Shown piece by piece: positions 44,983 through 56,297 of a DNA stretch of 64,000 nucleotides; the stretch's first letter is position 1; every line of letters starts with the position of its first letter. The position numbers were made by a program, and so were the translations under genes. The DNA comes from Zygnema cylindricum. Lineage: Eukaryota > Streptophyta > Zygnematophyceae > Zygnematales > Zygnemataceae. The stretch spans positions 245,119 to 309,118 of the forward strand of contig JBBHKE010002863.1 of the NCBI GenBank assembly GCA_037447655.1. The letters are read 5' to 3'. Below the pieces are notes generated by a model. The model did no database searches. It was not told where the DNA came from and saw only the letters and a list, made by a program, of their open reading frames with translations.

Positions 44983-45921
44983 TGTTGTTTTACGACCACT
45001 GGAGCAGCAGGAGTAGTAGTACAAGTAGACATAATTCACTTACAAAAGCTTATCAATAATTTTACGAAACAGTTGTTTTCTAAAGCTCACCAAATCTAGC
45101 ACAAAGGTCCAAACTCCTTCAAACTATACCACAGTATATAATATCATAAAGAATGACAACTCTTAATGTTTCAGCTTCATTGATTTAACATACACTAAGA
45201 TATGCAACTCAGAAGTTTGCCAAAAGTAGTTTGCAAATTACACATTCTGGAAGTCTGCATACATAAAATTTTCTACATCCTAAGTTTAATACTCTACACT
45301 TAATTGTCATACTTCATAGTGTTATATTGTCGATACAAGTGTCCCTAAGAGATACGTCCAAATAACTAAACTTCTACTAAGGTAGAGTGCTCCTAATCAC
45401 GTTAAAACTAATCTATCATTGTACAATCAATATTACTGAGAATCCCATACAGGTGATTTGTTGAAATACTTGTCGCCGGCTTAGTGACACTTGTATGGGT
45501 ACGTCTATCCGGCTGTTGCAGAGCACGTGTCAGCAAGTCACTTGTTTATCCTATTATGAATCTCGTTCGTTGACGTGATTCATATCAACCACAGTTGCGC
45601 AGTTGAGTTCTTAATCATATTCAAATATATGTAGCTTCGTCGCAGCTGCGTTGTCCTATACTAAATTAGCCGCAGCTGCCTTTTGTCTCGTTGCGTCGGA
45701 GCTGTGTTGACCGTACAGATCGTATCAAAGATTACCGCAACTGCGCTTGTCCCGTTTGCGTTGCAACTGTGTTGTTCCACTCTATGTGTGACACGTACAT
45801 GCTGGTGTTGGTACCAATCCAAAATATGCAGTGTGTTTCAGACGAAGACTCGTGTCCTTGTAAATCTATATTTCCACCGTCCTACTAATTTGCTGAGACT
45901 GAAAGCTTTCCAAAACCAACA
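44983..45921 (-). repeat. 5' LTR of Copia-3
   Basis: 939 bp, starting TGTTGGTTTTGG on the minus strand at 45921 and ending ACAACA at 44983. The palindrome cluster repeats at about 45595-45775. Confidence 0.88.
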
Positions 45922-46145
45922 ATATACTTTCAATATTTGTTGTAATACGTATCGTTAAAAACTTGAAGTAACTATCGACGCATGTCTAAATGAGTGATCG
46001 TGTGCGCCGGTTGATTTCTCGTTGGTTCTACCCAAAAACGGGTTATTGTGGTGCTTTGTGCTTGCTATGTTGTACGTCCTCGCACAAAATAGGTTGTTTA
46101 TAAAAATCAACGATTTAAACATGTTTTGTGTGCAAAACGTTGTCG
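45922..46145 (+). repeat. Satellite monomer, right-hand remnant
   Basis: Resumes the monomer interrupted at 39808 and runs to GTGTGCAAAACGTTGTCG near 46145, where satellite similarity ends. This is the outer right edge of the satellite/transposon block. Confidence 0.85.
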
Positions 46146-47184
46146 GTAATAAATTCTTTGATTATTATTCCACCATGAAATTAAATGATTACTATTGAAC
46201 CAGGTGTAAGCATACGATATTGAAACCCAAATAAGTATAAGTGGAAGCACTTTTGAAATAATTATACGTAACAAATCACACGCTACAACTAACACTAAAC
46301 ATAGTACGAAGGTAACTAGTTTTTATGAAAAGAATGTTTTTATACTGCATATATAGACACAACAACATAGCGTTAGTTTTTATAAATATTGAAACAATTA
46401 ACTATAAGAACAATGTTTGACTGCAACAATGTACTAGTGGGCGTAATATTAAACAAAAATTTCATTAAAATTAATCATTTTAACAACTAGGAAATAAAGG
46501 TGCATCTTGTATGAACATTTTTTTTCCAACGAAGTTATGAAATAATATTTTTAATTAAACATGTAATTGGAATGCCACCGTTAACCCTACTAAGAGCGTT
46601 GATAAATAAGTTTTATTTTCATAATACAAATTCGTGTCAAGATAGAGAAAAATTACAAGAATTAACCCCTCCAACTAAATTATTTAGGGATGTCCACAAT
46701 TTTATTTATTGTTAACAACATTGTCCATCAAAAAGTCGTAAACATGGGTTTGCATTCAACACTCGTTACGAAGGGAAACCCTCCATTAATGAAAACGCGA
46801 TATTATAACCTCTAGTAATTGTTTGGTGTAAGGAGACGTCGAAAACTGGAATCGACTATCTAAAATTCATTTAATTTGATTAACTAATGCCAACTGGGCG
46901 GCGAGCGATAAAGTTTATGATCACGAGACCAAGAACATCGTTCGAATATGTTATTAATGATAACACTTATAGACGAAGTATCATGAAAGACGAACAGCTA
47001 CGCGATATACACCCGCTCTGGTGGACAAAACGACTTAATTAGTTATTATGGGAACTTGTAAGAGTTAACGTACTAATATTTAACGTAAAATAAAAATCCG
47101 TATGCATCTCCCGGTCAATTTTAACGTCCATTTTTTTTTAAATGACAAGGTACCTACTAGGTATCTTGTGAAGTGTGGGACTAA
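46146..47184. other. AT-rich intergenic sequence, no gene seen
   Basis: I see no open frame with protein-like character, no LTR similarity and no structured repeat. It separates the satellite block from the gene-bearing part. Confidence 0.6.
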
Positions 47185-47346
47185 GGGTAGAATTCCATTA
47201 GACGAAAAGTGTGGTTCGTTAGTGGATGTCGTACAAGTTCGTACATATTCGTACCACGCCGTACCTTAATTTAAGGTTGTCAAACGAAATATCGTTACTG
47301 GAAAGTTGTCGGGAAGCTCGAATGATGTAGGCGTAATTCCTAGCCG

Positions 47347-47826
47347 TTAGATATTCCACTTTTTCAGATCCGCGAAGCAATCGCGCACATCATCCAGTGT
47401 GAAGATACTCTCCTCGCGAGGAGAGTTGTACGATAGTGCACGCGTACCATTGGTACACGTGAAAGAGCAAAAAAAAACCCACTTTGAACAAGCGATCACA
47501 AGTCTACACGTCGTATAGGCCATGTGCTTACGTCGTACGGTCCATGTGCCGCTTGCAACGCTGGATGAAGGCGAGCCGAAAATATTTTGGCACGCTCCGT
47601 CTGACATCCACCAACATTCAAAGTTTGCTGTGACCTTCAAAGTTCGCGTCTTTTTGCCCTTCCGTTTTGAAATTTTGATTTTCGGTTTCGAAATCAAAAA
47701 TCTGGCTGCAAACTTTACGTACGAATCATTAACTACCTCCGCTCGTACAAATATTTCGTTCTGACTTTCCGTTTGAAGATTTTCTTTAAGATTTTCAAAT
47801 CTGGACTTTAACCTACGTGGCGCCAA
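47347..47826 (-). CDS. Hypothetical protein, 159 aa, inside the TIR element
   Basis: Starts MAPRRLKSRFENLKENLQT and ends ADLKKWNI. I do not recognise it. A basic segment (KPKIKISKRKGKKTRTLK) is followed by WWMSDGACQNIFGSPSSS. No signal peptide, no transmembrane helix and no zinc cluster are evident. Because it fills most of a TIR element lacking a transposase, it could be a captured host exon or a chance frame. A perfect 20-bp palindrome (47407-47426) lies near its 3' end. Confidence 0.3.
   Translation of the reverse strand: MAPRRLKSRFENLKENLQTESQNEIFVRAEVVNDSYVKFAARFLISKPKIKISKRKGKKTRTLKVTANFECWWMSDGACQNIFGSPSSSVASGTWTVRRKHMAYTTCRLVIACSKWVFFCSFTCTNGTRALSYNSPREESIFTLDDVRDCFADLKKWNI
47407..47426. 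repeat. Perfect 20-bp palindrome
   Basis: ACTCTCCTCGCGAGGAGAGT is identical on both strands. Confidence 0.9.
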
Positions 47827-47945
47827 TCATAATTAAGGAAAGTTTGTTACTGGCCCGACAAAATGGAATAGTCTTCCAGTAAACATTGCCATTAGAATTT
47901 TTCGTACATTTACTGGGACCGCATAATGGAATTCTACCCTATTGC

Positions 47946-48579
47946 TTTTTTTGGGTGAGTGTCACTATGTCCACACGGTCCACACCGCCTGCCGAAATTT
48001 AACGAACCTACTCTGTACTGAAGCCAAAAGAGCGAACACCTTGAAACTGTCTGAATATTGAAGCCATGTGAGACGGCAAGGTGGCGCACATGGTTTTTTT
48101 TCTCTTCCGGCTTTTCGGCATCGCAGACTCATGGAGCCCGGAGGACAAACAGCAATGAGAGAGCCTTTCTTGGACCAATGGAAAAGAGTGGGAGAAGGAG
48201 GCTCCTCAATAGTCGGAAACAAAATGTTTTAAAGGGTGAGTTTTGGTTGCGACTCTTGACTGTCTGTTAGCTGGTTCGATTGTGTTCGTACAATAGACAT
48301 CGAAATGCACCATCAGTATTCCTCCCAAACTTCTCATTCCTCTCAAATTCTATCTCTCACAACTCTTTGTCTTATAATTCACAGTGGAACTCTTGCTCTC
48401 CCATGCAATTCATAGTAAAGTTTTCTCTATCTCCCCCCCACACACATGATTTACAGTAAAAAATTCTCTCTTTCTCTCACAATTCATAATAAAACACCTC
48501 TCTCTCTCTCTCTCCTTCCCTCTTTGCTACCCTTTCTCTCTCACGATTCACAGTTAATTTCTCTTCTACAAGTCATAGT

Positions 48580-48645
<66 letters not shown>

Positions 48646-48676
48646 CTCTCTCCTACGATTCAAAGTTGCTTTCACC
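47946..48676 (+). promoter_or_regulatory. Upstream region and CT-rich leader of the PRISE-family gene
   Basis: 48265-48676 is pyrimidine-rich and contains about seven degenerate repeats of an ATTCACAGT motif (near 48378, 48402, 48449, 48482, 48545, 48573 and 48658) between CT runs, ending with a long (CT)n tract at 48582-48653 just before the ATG. CT-rich 5' leaders are common in plant genes. No clear TATA box was identified. 47946-48264 holds nothing I recognise. Confidence 0.5.
48582..48653 (+). repeat. (CT)n microsatellite in the 5' leader
   Basis: About 72 bp of nearly pure CT repeats with one CG interruption (48642-48643), ending 23 bp before the ATG at 48677. Confidence 0.95.
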
Positions 48677-51600
48677 ATGTCTGGTGGTGAAGCGAAAGTT
48701 TCCAAAAAAGAGGCTTTGAGCGAAAGTTTCCAAAAAGAAGGCTTTGGCTCAAACCACTGGCCACCATGTGGCTCTCGTTGTCGGAGTCACAAGGATCGTG
48801 GGAAACCATTTGGCAAACCTTTTTTTGGCTGGAGAAGGAGGGCCATGGCAGAAGGTGACTGCAATTAATTTTTTGTTTGGAAACTAGGTCAAAAGGAAGA
48901 TAATTCTATCTCATCTCTTCGGATCGACGTTTTAGTATTTGGCTCGTTTTATTTCATCTCTCGCAGTCTAAGTTGTAGCATTTAGCTTAGTTTAATTGCT
49001 GATTTTGTTTTGGAGTGTCTATTTTAACTGGAAGGAAGTGTTTGATTACCATGGAGGAGGATTTGAGGCAAACTTTTAGTTGTGTGAAAAATGCCTGTAG
49101 TGCAACGTTTTCTTTTCCCTTTTTTTTGTTTTTTTTCTTGTCACTATAGACATAGAATATCTGAAATGTACGCGGCTTGTAAATTGTCTGGCCAAGAATC
49201 AAGAAACGGGGGCTTGTTTCTTTTCTAGTTTCATGATTTTTTTGTAATAACAAACCTTAAAATGTGTCTGAACTATTTCCCCAAAATCCCATTGCACACA
49301 TTTCTGAAAATGCGTGTTATGTTCATATGATACGGTGCCCGTTTAAAACACTGCATTGACCAAACTCAAACATAAGCCATGTTTTGTAAAACTTGCGAAA
49401 GTGACGGAAATTGATTGGTAAAGCCCACATTTTCACATTTATCTCATTCATGAAACTGACGTTCTCACAAAACTTGGCAAACTTGAAGTCGAGAATACTG
49501 TCCTAACTTTTTGAAGTATAATTACTGTTGTTTCTGCTGTAAAGTAATACATTTACAGCCGTAGAGTTCTGGTTTTCTGTCACGGTACTTATAACTGTTT
49601 CTTAAAACTCTTTTGCTCTGAATTTTTTAATCGTTGAGGCACAACACAAAATGCTATTAGCATTAGTAACACTAATTCGGAGCCAGTTTTTGTTTTTGCC
49701 CTCTGACCACAAAGTAGAGTAAATAACACTAACGATTTCCTTCCTAGCGCTAATTCATTAAATGGTTCTAAATCAGCCACGTCATTTGGAACCGGATTAA
49801 AATTGATAACACTACTATAAACCCAAGCTAATGATTTTTTACTCTAATACCGATTCATGGTGCAGTGATGTAAATTCAATGGTGTATACTGTCTTCTTTT
49901 TGGCAGGTGTTCGGTGTGTCTCGGAAGCCATTGCCAGAATGGATGCCTCAAAATCCGAATTATACACACATCCAGTGTGATGTGGAGAATTCAGATGATG
50001 TTTTGGTGAATCTGGGGCCACTTATTGGCGTTACACACCTTTTCTGGGCCACCTGGTCCAAGAAAAGCAGTGAACTGGAATCCTGCGAAGCCAATGGCTC
50101 CATGTTCAAGAATGTGTTAAGTATGTCTTCAGTTTCATGATTTTTTTTTTTACATGAAAGAATAATGGCTCTTTATTGCTTCCCGCTTATGTGCTTATCC
50201 TCGTATGAGGATAAGCAGAGATATTTCTATGCCTTTTTCTATTTTGTGCTATCAGAGTATGTTGAAGCTTGATAGTTCTGGGTCAGTATATACTTTGTTT
50301 TTCCAGAGAAGTCGTGATTAAAGCGAGCCAAAAACTACAATCCACACCTGTTCTCTATCTATCAATCTTGTTACTATCCTGCCATATCCGATTGACCTGG
50401 AAGTGTTTTATTTTAACGCAGATTTTATCGTTCCTACATTTGTCTCAAGTTTGCGATTAGATGTAGGAACTCCAATGCTTGCACAAATCCAATTCAAAAA
50501 TAGTCAAAGATCCGTTTCACTTTCTGTTTTCTTATGCGTTTTCTAAAGTTAATGTTTTGATTGGACTTTGCTTTCTTGCTTTAATTTCAGGTACACTCGT
50601 AAGCCATGGAGCAGTTCTTCGACACGTGGCACTCACCGCTGGCACTAAACACTATCTTGGACCATTTGAATTATACGGAAAAATAGTTCCAAAACAATTG
50701 CCTTTCAAAGAAGATATGGAGCGTCTCGAACATCCCAACTTTTACTACACTCTTGAGGATATTCTTTTCGACTTCGGCAAACAACATAACTTCACGTGGA
50801 CAGTTCATCGCCCTTTCAGCATTATTGGGTATGTTTGTAATCCAAGGATTTTTTTTATTTTTCTTTTCCTTTTTCTTTCATTCATCTATTTTTTTTTGGG
50901 TTCTCTAGGTTCAATTACCTGGAAAGACTCTCATTTTTTCTGTTTTTTTAATTATTCCAATGAACTATTTGATGATTGAATAAAAGAGTTGATTTAAAAC
51001 CTGCGTACCTGTACCTGTACCTTAAACTTAAACTGCTGTTCAAACTTTTCCTTGGAGTATTCGATGATCAGTTTTTTTCTTTTCTTTAGCTCCTTTGTTC
51101 TCTTGTAGGTTATGATAATTTTTTTTTTTTTTTTTTTCTGAACAATTTTTGGTTGAGAATGTGTCCTTTGGTGCTCTTCAAAGTGACACAGAATTTATTA
51201 TTTTCTGTTTGAATTGACATTTTTGAATGTCGATTTCGGGCAACAATCATAATAACTTGACAGAATCCAAATTCTCTCAACTGTCAAACCCATGAACGGC
51301 AATACCGAGTAAGGAGGGAGAGAGGAACCTGCCCATCACAAATTTACCCCTTTCTAATAAAATAAATATTACCCTGCATAGTTTTTCCAAGGTAACATTT
51401 GACAAATATTATTCACAAATTCGACCCGGAAATTCGACGAACCTGGGAAGTATTCTGGCGGTTAATGGAGCTTTCGCAAGGAGGGAAGGAGGGGAAAAGG
51501 TAAAAGGCACAAGTTTATGTCTCTGAATAATTAAAATAAGATTCAACAAATGTATTTGCAGATTTGCCCCGGGAAACCTTATGAACTTGGGAACGAGTTT

Positions 51601-52686
51601 GGCGGTTTATGCGAGCATTTGCAAGGAGACAGGAGAGCCCTTTGTATTCCCGGGATCTTCGGAGCAGTGGGAGGGAAGGAACGATGTTTCAGACGCCAAT
51701 CTCGTCGCAGAACACGAAATTTGGGGAGCTACAGAGCCCAAAGCAGCTAATCAGGCCTATGTGAGACTATCGCTTTCTCTCCCTCTCCCTCTCCCTCTCT
51801 CTCGGTCGCTTTCTCGCCCCCTCTTCCCTCCCCCTCCCCTTCCCCCTTTATGATAGGAACCGTTTTCCCTCTTGCCCCGTCCTTCAATTTAATACTGAAA
51901 CCATATCTCCCTACTATTTAAAACGGGTACCATCTCTCTCTCAGTGTCCTTCTCATTCTCTCCCCATTTGTCTGTATTTAGAATGGGATCCACCTCTTGC
52001 TCTCATTTTTAACTTGGAACCATCTCTCTCTCTCTACCTTTTTAAAACGGGAACTATCAGCCTCTCTCCCTCACTCACTACTTGATATGGAAACTATTTT
52101 TTTCACAGAATGTGGTGAATGGTGATGTTTTTCGGTGGAAAGAGCTGTGGCCAAAAATTGCCGCCTTTTACGGTTTGCCAGAGGCTCCATATTCTGGAAA
52201 GCCCGAGCCTCTTCAAGTGAGTTACTTGGTTTACTTCGTTTATTTTTTGTTTTTTTATAACATTTATAAAATTATGCGGATGTCTGATTGGTTCAGATTG
52301 CCACGTAAGCTACCTTTTTTCGAGTGTATACAGTCTTTTGACAATCTGTGTGTTTTATTTTTAAGTATCGGTTTCGAAAAACTATCCCCTTTTGTTTGCT
52401 CTCGCCATTCTGTGCTGACATTTCCTGACGTGACTTATTTTTGTAGGAGAGAATGAAGGAAAAAGGTCATGTTTGGGACGAAATCGTGGGGAAGTACCAC
52501 TTGCGGTCGTTTAAATTGGATGATCTTGCAATATGGTGGCATGCCGATGCGGATTTAAGTCGACCTTTCGAAGCTTTTAACGACATGTCCAAGAGTCGAG
52601 AACACGGATTTACTAAAGGATACGGCACAACAAAATCGTTTTTGCACTTGTTTGAGAAGTTGAGGAATGAGAAGTACACTCTTTAG
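48677..52686 (+). CDS. PRISE/VEP1-family NAD(P)H-dependent enone reductase, six exons; exon 1 frameshifted
   Basis: Short-chain-dehydrogenase-like family that includes progesterone 5-beta-reductase and iridoid synthase, reducing activated C=C bonds with NADPH. Exons by GT-AG and frame: 48677-48854, 49907-50120, 50591-50828, 51562-51760, 52109-52216 and 52447-52686. Without a 28-bp duplication in exon 1 they join to 382 codons, close to the family length. Exon 1 carries the nucleotide-binding start ALVVGVTRIVGNHLANL (usually GVTGIVGN; a Gly is Arg here). Then follow VFGVSRKPLPEW, THLFWATW, SCEANGSMFKNVL, LTAGTKHYLGPFE (conserved Lys), NFYYTLEDILFD (catalytic Tyr motif), VHRPFSIIG, FPGSSEQWEG and NGDVFRWKELWPKIA. 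The duplication makes the ATG frame leave the family frame, so as written the protein is truncated; it may be a pseudogene, a variant allele or a sequence error. Confidence 0.88.
48691..48746 (+). repeat. 28-bp tandem duplication in exon 1
   Basis: Unit 1 48691-48718 and unit 2 48719-48746, both AGCGAAAGTTTCC + A-run + G(A)AGGCTTTG, differing at one position. Twenty-eight is not a multiple of three. The family frame meets TGA at 48717-48719 at the junction. Confidence 0.93.
49740..49862. mobile_element. MITE-like remnant in intron 1
   Basis: The right end ACCGATTCATGGTG at 49849-49862 resembles the CGATTCACGGTG terminus shared by the elements at 53816, 58572 and 59341. The internal GCTAATTCATTAAATGGTTC matches the element ending at 58572 (GCTAATTCTTTAAATGGTTC). 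The left end was not located. It lies 44 bp before exon 2. Confidence 0.5.
50193..50216. repeat. Perfect hairpin in intron 2
   Basis: GCTTATCCTC / GAGGATAAGC with a 4-nt loop (GTAT): a 10-bp stem. Confidence 0.85.
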
Positions 52687-53815
52687 ACGAACGAGATGAG
52701 TTGGATAATAGTTAGTTTACGCACTCCGTTTTTGTTGAATTGTGAAGTACTTGGAAGCTGGGTAAATAGTTGTATGTCCACTCTGTTTTTGTTGACTTTG
52801 AGAATACAATATAGTTGGATATTAGCAAGTTGTACACTCGATTTTTGTTGAGTTGGGTCTGTTGCTTTCAATCCTTGCCACCTTTTCTGGTCTCATTGCA
52901 ATTGCTTCAATTTTCAGATGGCAATCATCTGTTCCTCTTTCCTCCACTCCTGTTACAACTTTCTCTTTTTCACTCTACTTTTTGATGAAAGCTATCTGGA
53001 CGTATTTGCTTTGTATGTATGTTGTTTGTAGTTTTCAAAGATCGCGAGTATTTTATTTTCATTATTAATTATCCGGTTTATCCATACAAATGAAATTATT
53101 TACTGTTGTCGTTTGTTCTTCTCGATGCTATTAGTATAGGAAAATGTGATTCCGATGAACGTGGGAGTATTGTTAGAAAAGCACGCCCTAAAGAAGTGGA
53201 ATGTATATTCTTATTTGGAGACGACCTTGCAAACCGAGGGAGCACATGATTTCCTGTACTTTGAATGGTCTATGTACATTTTAATGATTGTTCAATACAT
53301 CGTCATCATCATTTCAAGTTTAGATTTGGTCAATCAAATTTGAAAGCTTGGTAGAATTTTAATTAGTAGATGCTTTGACTGGCGCTTGGGTGAACCTGAC
53401 GTGGAAATGACCGTAAGTAGAAATTCAATTATAGAAGGGAAATAATTTCATTTAAAGGTCAATGTCCAAACATGCGTCTGAATATTGAATTTTAAGCTTC
53501 TGCAGTTTTTGTTCTCCTCCTCAACTGTTGTAGGCGATGAGAAAAGCTTACTGCATAACACAGTCAAGTACGATGAAGTTAAGAAATGATAATATGGCTC
53601 TTTGTGGCTCCCATGGCGGCGATATGACAAGCACAAGTTACTGCGCACAACATTATTGCAATTGTGATATTTTTTGTCTGACGCAAAGTGCCACATTATA
53701 TTTGTTGGCACCAAAAAGACATTTTGTGCTCGATGTTGCCCAATGGGGGAGGATATAGTGGAGTACAGTACAGTAAGGTACAGTAGTATGCGAGAGGACA
53801 TGTTAGAGTACTGTA
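52687..53815. other. 3' flank of the PRISE-family gene, intergenic
   Basis: No credible gene. 52740-52850 contains two or three diverged repeats around CTCYRTTTTTGTTGA (near 52724, 52781 and 52833). Near 53760-53790 there is a short irregular GTACAGTA repeat. Poly(A) signals were not clear. Confidence 0.5.
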
Positions 53816-54020
53816 TATGAATCGCTATAATCGTTAATCACGCTAATTTGGCGCCCCAAAATTTTTACCCTAATTCTTAAATAGAGTGATTAAAAAAACC
53901 CTAAAAACCAAATTAGAGTGACTGGTTTCCTTGAACATCCCCAAATTCCCAATAAGCGTTAATCACACTAATTGTTTTTTAACACTAAATATTTGTTAAC
54001 GCGAATAGCGATTCGCGGTG
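53816..54020. mobile_element. MITE of the CACCGTGAATCG family, ~205 bp
   Basis: Left end TATGAATCGCTATAATCGTTA (53816 on) is a degraded inverted match of the right end GCGAATAGCGATTCGCGGTG (54001-54020). TA, and by extension GTACTGTA, flanks both ends. No open frame. Confidence 0.6.
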
Positions 54021-54375
54021 TACTGTACTCTATTACGCAAGACGACATATTGTATGGACATTTCTGTTCCGATATTTAGGAACTCGATATTTGAAAGCTA
54101 CAAAATGCGAAATGTTTGGCACTGCCATTCGATACACGAGATGACTCAGCTCTATACTCTAGCCCACAGGTCGCAAAAGTCAAAATTTTACATAACCAAA
54201 ACCAACCATTATATTTTTCAAAATTTGAGTAACTGACGCCCGACCGAGTTATGTCACGCTTCAAAATTGTTAACCATTAACCAACTGGCGTTTACGAAAA
54301 TAAAAGTTAACCGAAACTCGATTTCTCGCAACTAACCATACCCGCCCGTAACCGAATACAAAATCTGACAAACGT

Positions 54376-54503
54376 ACAATTTCACGTCATTATGACGTTT
54401 GCACTACGCGGTTTGTGTAAACGCATTCTGTCAAAACATACAATTTCACGTCATTATGACGTTTGCACTACACGGTTTGTGAAAACGCAGTTACATCATA
54501 ACG
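54376..54503 (+). repeat. 64-bp direct repeat (x2) with ACGTCATTATGACGT palindromes
   Basis: ACAATTTCACGTCATTATGA begins at 54376 and again at 54440; the two units match closely over about 55 bp. Each contains ACGTCATTATGACGT, two inverted TGACGT cores of the kind bound by plant bZIP (TGA-type) factors. Function is inference only. Confidence 0.8.
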
Positions 54504-56297
54504 ACATGTATTAAATCATTTTTTGTGCTTTTTTCGTTAATACGTTACAATTTTGTATGGTCACACACCGATCGTAAGCCACACTATTTAAAACGACACT
54601 ATTGTAATAGGATCTCTTACCTCTCATAAAATCCCATTACTACAACCAATTTGAACCACACATTCCACACATTGGAAAATACACATCCACATTGGAAAAC
54701 ACTCACATAAGGATAAACTTTAAATTAGAAGAAGCTTTTGTCCACATAACATTAGTTTGGTCTTTTGCCCTCGTGGCTCAACCCTTCTTATTAAAGTGTT
54801 TTCCTCTACTCTCCACTCTTAATAATTCTATCTCTTAACTACTAAAACATTATTTAGTTTGTAAGAGATTTCAATGCCAAAATGCCAATGCTCTAATTTG
54901 GTTTTAATCGCTCAGGACCAAGATCAGTCGTAATTTCCACAAACTTTTCCCCAAAGGAAAAAAATGTCTACTCTCCTCTTGGACTTCACTATTTATCCAT
55001 CATCGCCCTGGACTCGCCAGGCTGGAGTCAACACTTCGTTGAACAGGTTTTACCTGGGCCAATCATTGATCAGCAAGGACTCAAATTGACCAATGCAAAA
55101 ACGTGCGAAATCTCTTACCAACTACGTAGCATTTATAACCAATCAAACGCTATGTTTCACTACGTAACATTTACGTGCAAAAGTGCGCGCCAAACGAAAC
55201 GCGACTTCGCACGAACGTGCGTCGCCAATTTCGCACGCGAAACTTCCTACCAAATTTTATAAACTGAAAGTAACGGTTCGTACTAAAAATTGTACAAAAC
55301 CAACCATCGTGCGTACCAAACGAAATATTGATTTCGTTTAGTACTTTATAAACGTACGCCTTAAATTCCACGGATAGTTTGACCTCTAACCTGTAACAAT
55401 GAACAACCAATCGTTATTTTGACCTCGCGTTGTCGCCTAAATACACCAATCACTATATCTTTTAAAATACAACCCCAAATCGTGCGATTCTTTCGCAGAC
55501 GTATATCAAATTCAAAACTCTATTTTCGTAATACTTAAATACCCATTTACGAACAAGGTCGGTCCACTATTACTGTTATTGAGACGCACCCTTAAATGTA
55601 GACGCCGCAAAATGTAACCGACAAAAAAGTAATAATTTCGTAATTCATATTATTAATTTTTTAGTACGTAGAGATTTCACATACGAAAAGGTCACACTAA
55701 TTAAGTCGAAGTATAATCTGAAAAAAAAAGTTACAGACTGTTCTTTTCATGCTTTTAGACAGGAATGCCTACCAATCAGGCATTTTTGCAGGCATCTACC
55801 AATCTGCAAATTGGTAGCCATTACGACTTATCCATTTCCAGCGACTAATATTATAGAAAGGTTACACTTTTAGTTTTCTCCATGGATTCCCAAGGGATAG
55901 GAGGTAGCATGGGAGGTGAAGAGGATAATGACACTGAAATGCTTCCGGATATTTACTACCAGTTGCAACAGCATTAGTTCTAGCAGCAGTAGCAAAAATA
56001 GTTATAATTTTTTGTTTTAAAAAGCCTCGATATATTGACGATATGATATATCGCGATATTTAGCTCTTCGATATATCGACTATCGGGTACCTGAAATTCG
56101 ATATATATCGAATATTGGCAAACTGTCCTCGAATATGCTTGTTTGCCCTTAGTCTTCGTTTTGTTCTAATGAAACGGTTCTTCTAGCATCCTGCTAATGC
56201 TTTCGCCACTAGTTCAATAAAGCTGTTCTTGTGGCACTTGTCCTGAAGCTACTTCGTTCCGTGTTTGTTCCTTGATTTGCCACGTGTCCTTTCTTCT
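54504..56297. other. Intergenic region upstream of the NFKBIL1-like gene
   Basis: No sizeable gene. A 31-codon frame at 55882-55977 (MDSQGIGGSMGGEEDNDTEM...) has protein-like acidic composition but stops and is not recognised. 55765-55825 holds inverted repeats around CTACCAATC/GATTGGTAG-like sequence. 56030-56115 is rich in short palindromes (CGATATATCG, TCGATATATATCGA). The promoter of the downstream gene is presumably near 56100-56290, with no clear TATA box. Confidence 0.5.

Larger units (their letters stand above)
39809..45921 (-). mobile_element. Copia-3: decayed Ty1/copia element, reverse strand
   Basis: LTRs 39809-40753 (3') and 44983-45921 (5'), target duplication ATACA (39804-39808) / ATATA (45922-45926) in a satellite monomer. 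The primer-binding site AGTTATGGGCCTC on the minus strand just below 44983 again matches the initiator tRNA-Met anticodon arm. The polypurine-like AAAGCTTTAGGGGAG abuts the 3' LTR. Related to Copia-2 at protein level. All coding regions are broken. Confidence 0.9.
47185..47945. mobile_element. Small TIR DNA element (PIF/Harbinger-like ends), 761 bp
   Basis: Perfect 16-bp terminal inverted repeats: GGGTAGAATTCCATTA at 47185-47200 and its complement at 47930-47945. Flanking TAA (left) and TAT (right) resemble the 3-bp TWA target site of PIF/Harbinger elements, and the GGG start fits that group; this assignment is tentative. A related end, TAATGGAACTTCACCC, occurs at 60402-60417 followed by TTA. 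The element carries one 159-codon minus-strand frame. Confidence 0.6.

Noticed and set aside
53146-53343. 65-codon frame with a hydrophobic C-terminus downstream of the PRISE-family gene
   Set aside because: No homology recognised, no splice context, AT-rich flank; probably chance.
55882-55977. 31-codon acidic frame MDSQGIGGSMGGEEDNDTEM... as an upstream exon or transposase start
   Set aside because: It ends in a stop followed by further stops, no downstream exon continues it and no family is recognised; noted only as part of the intergenic region.
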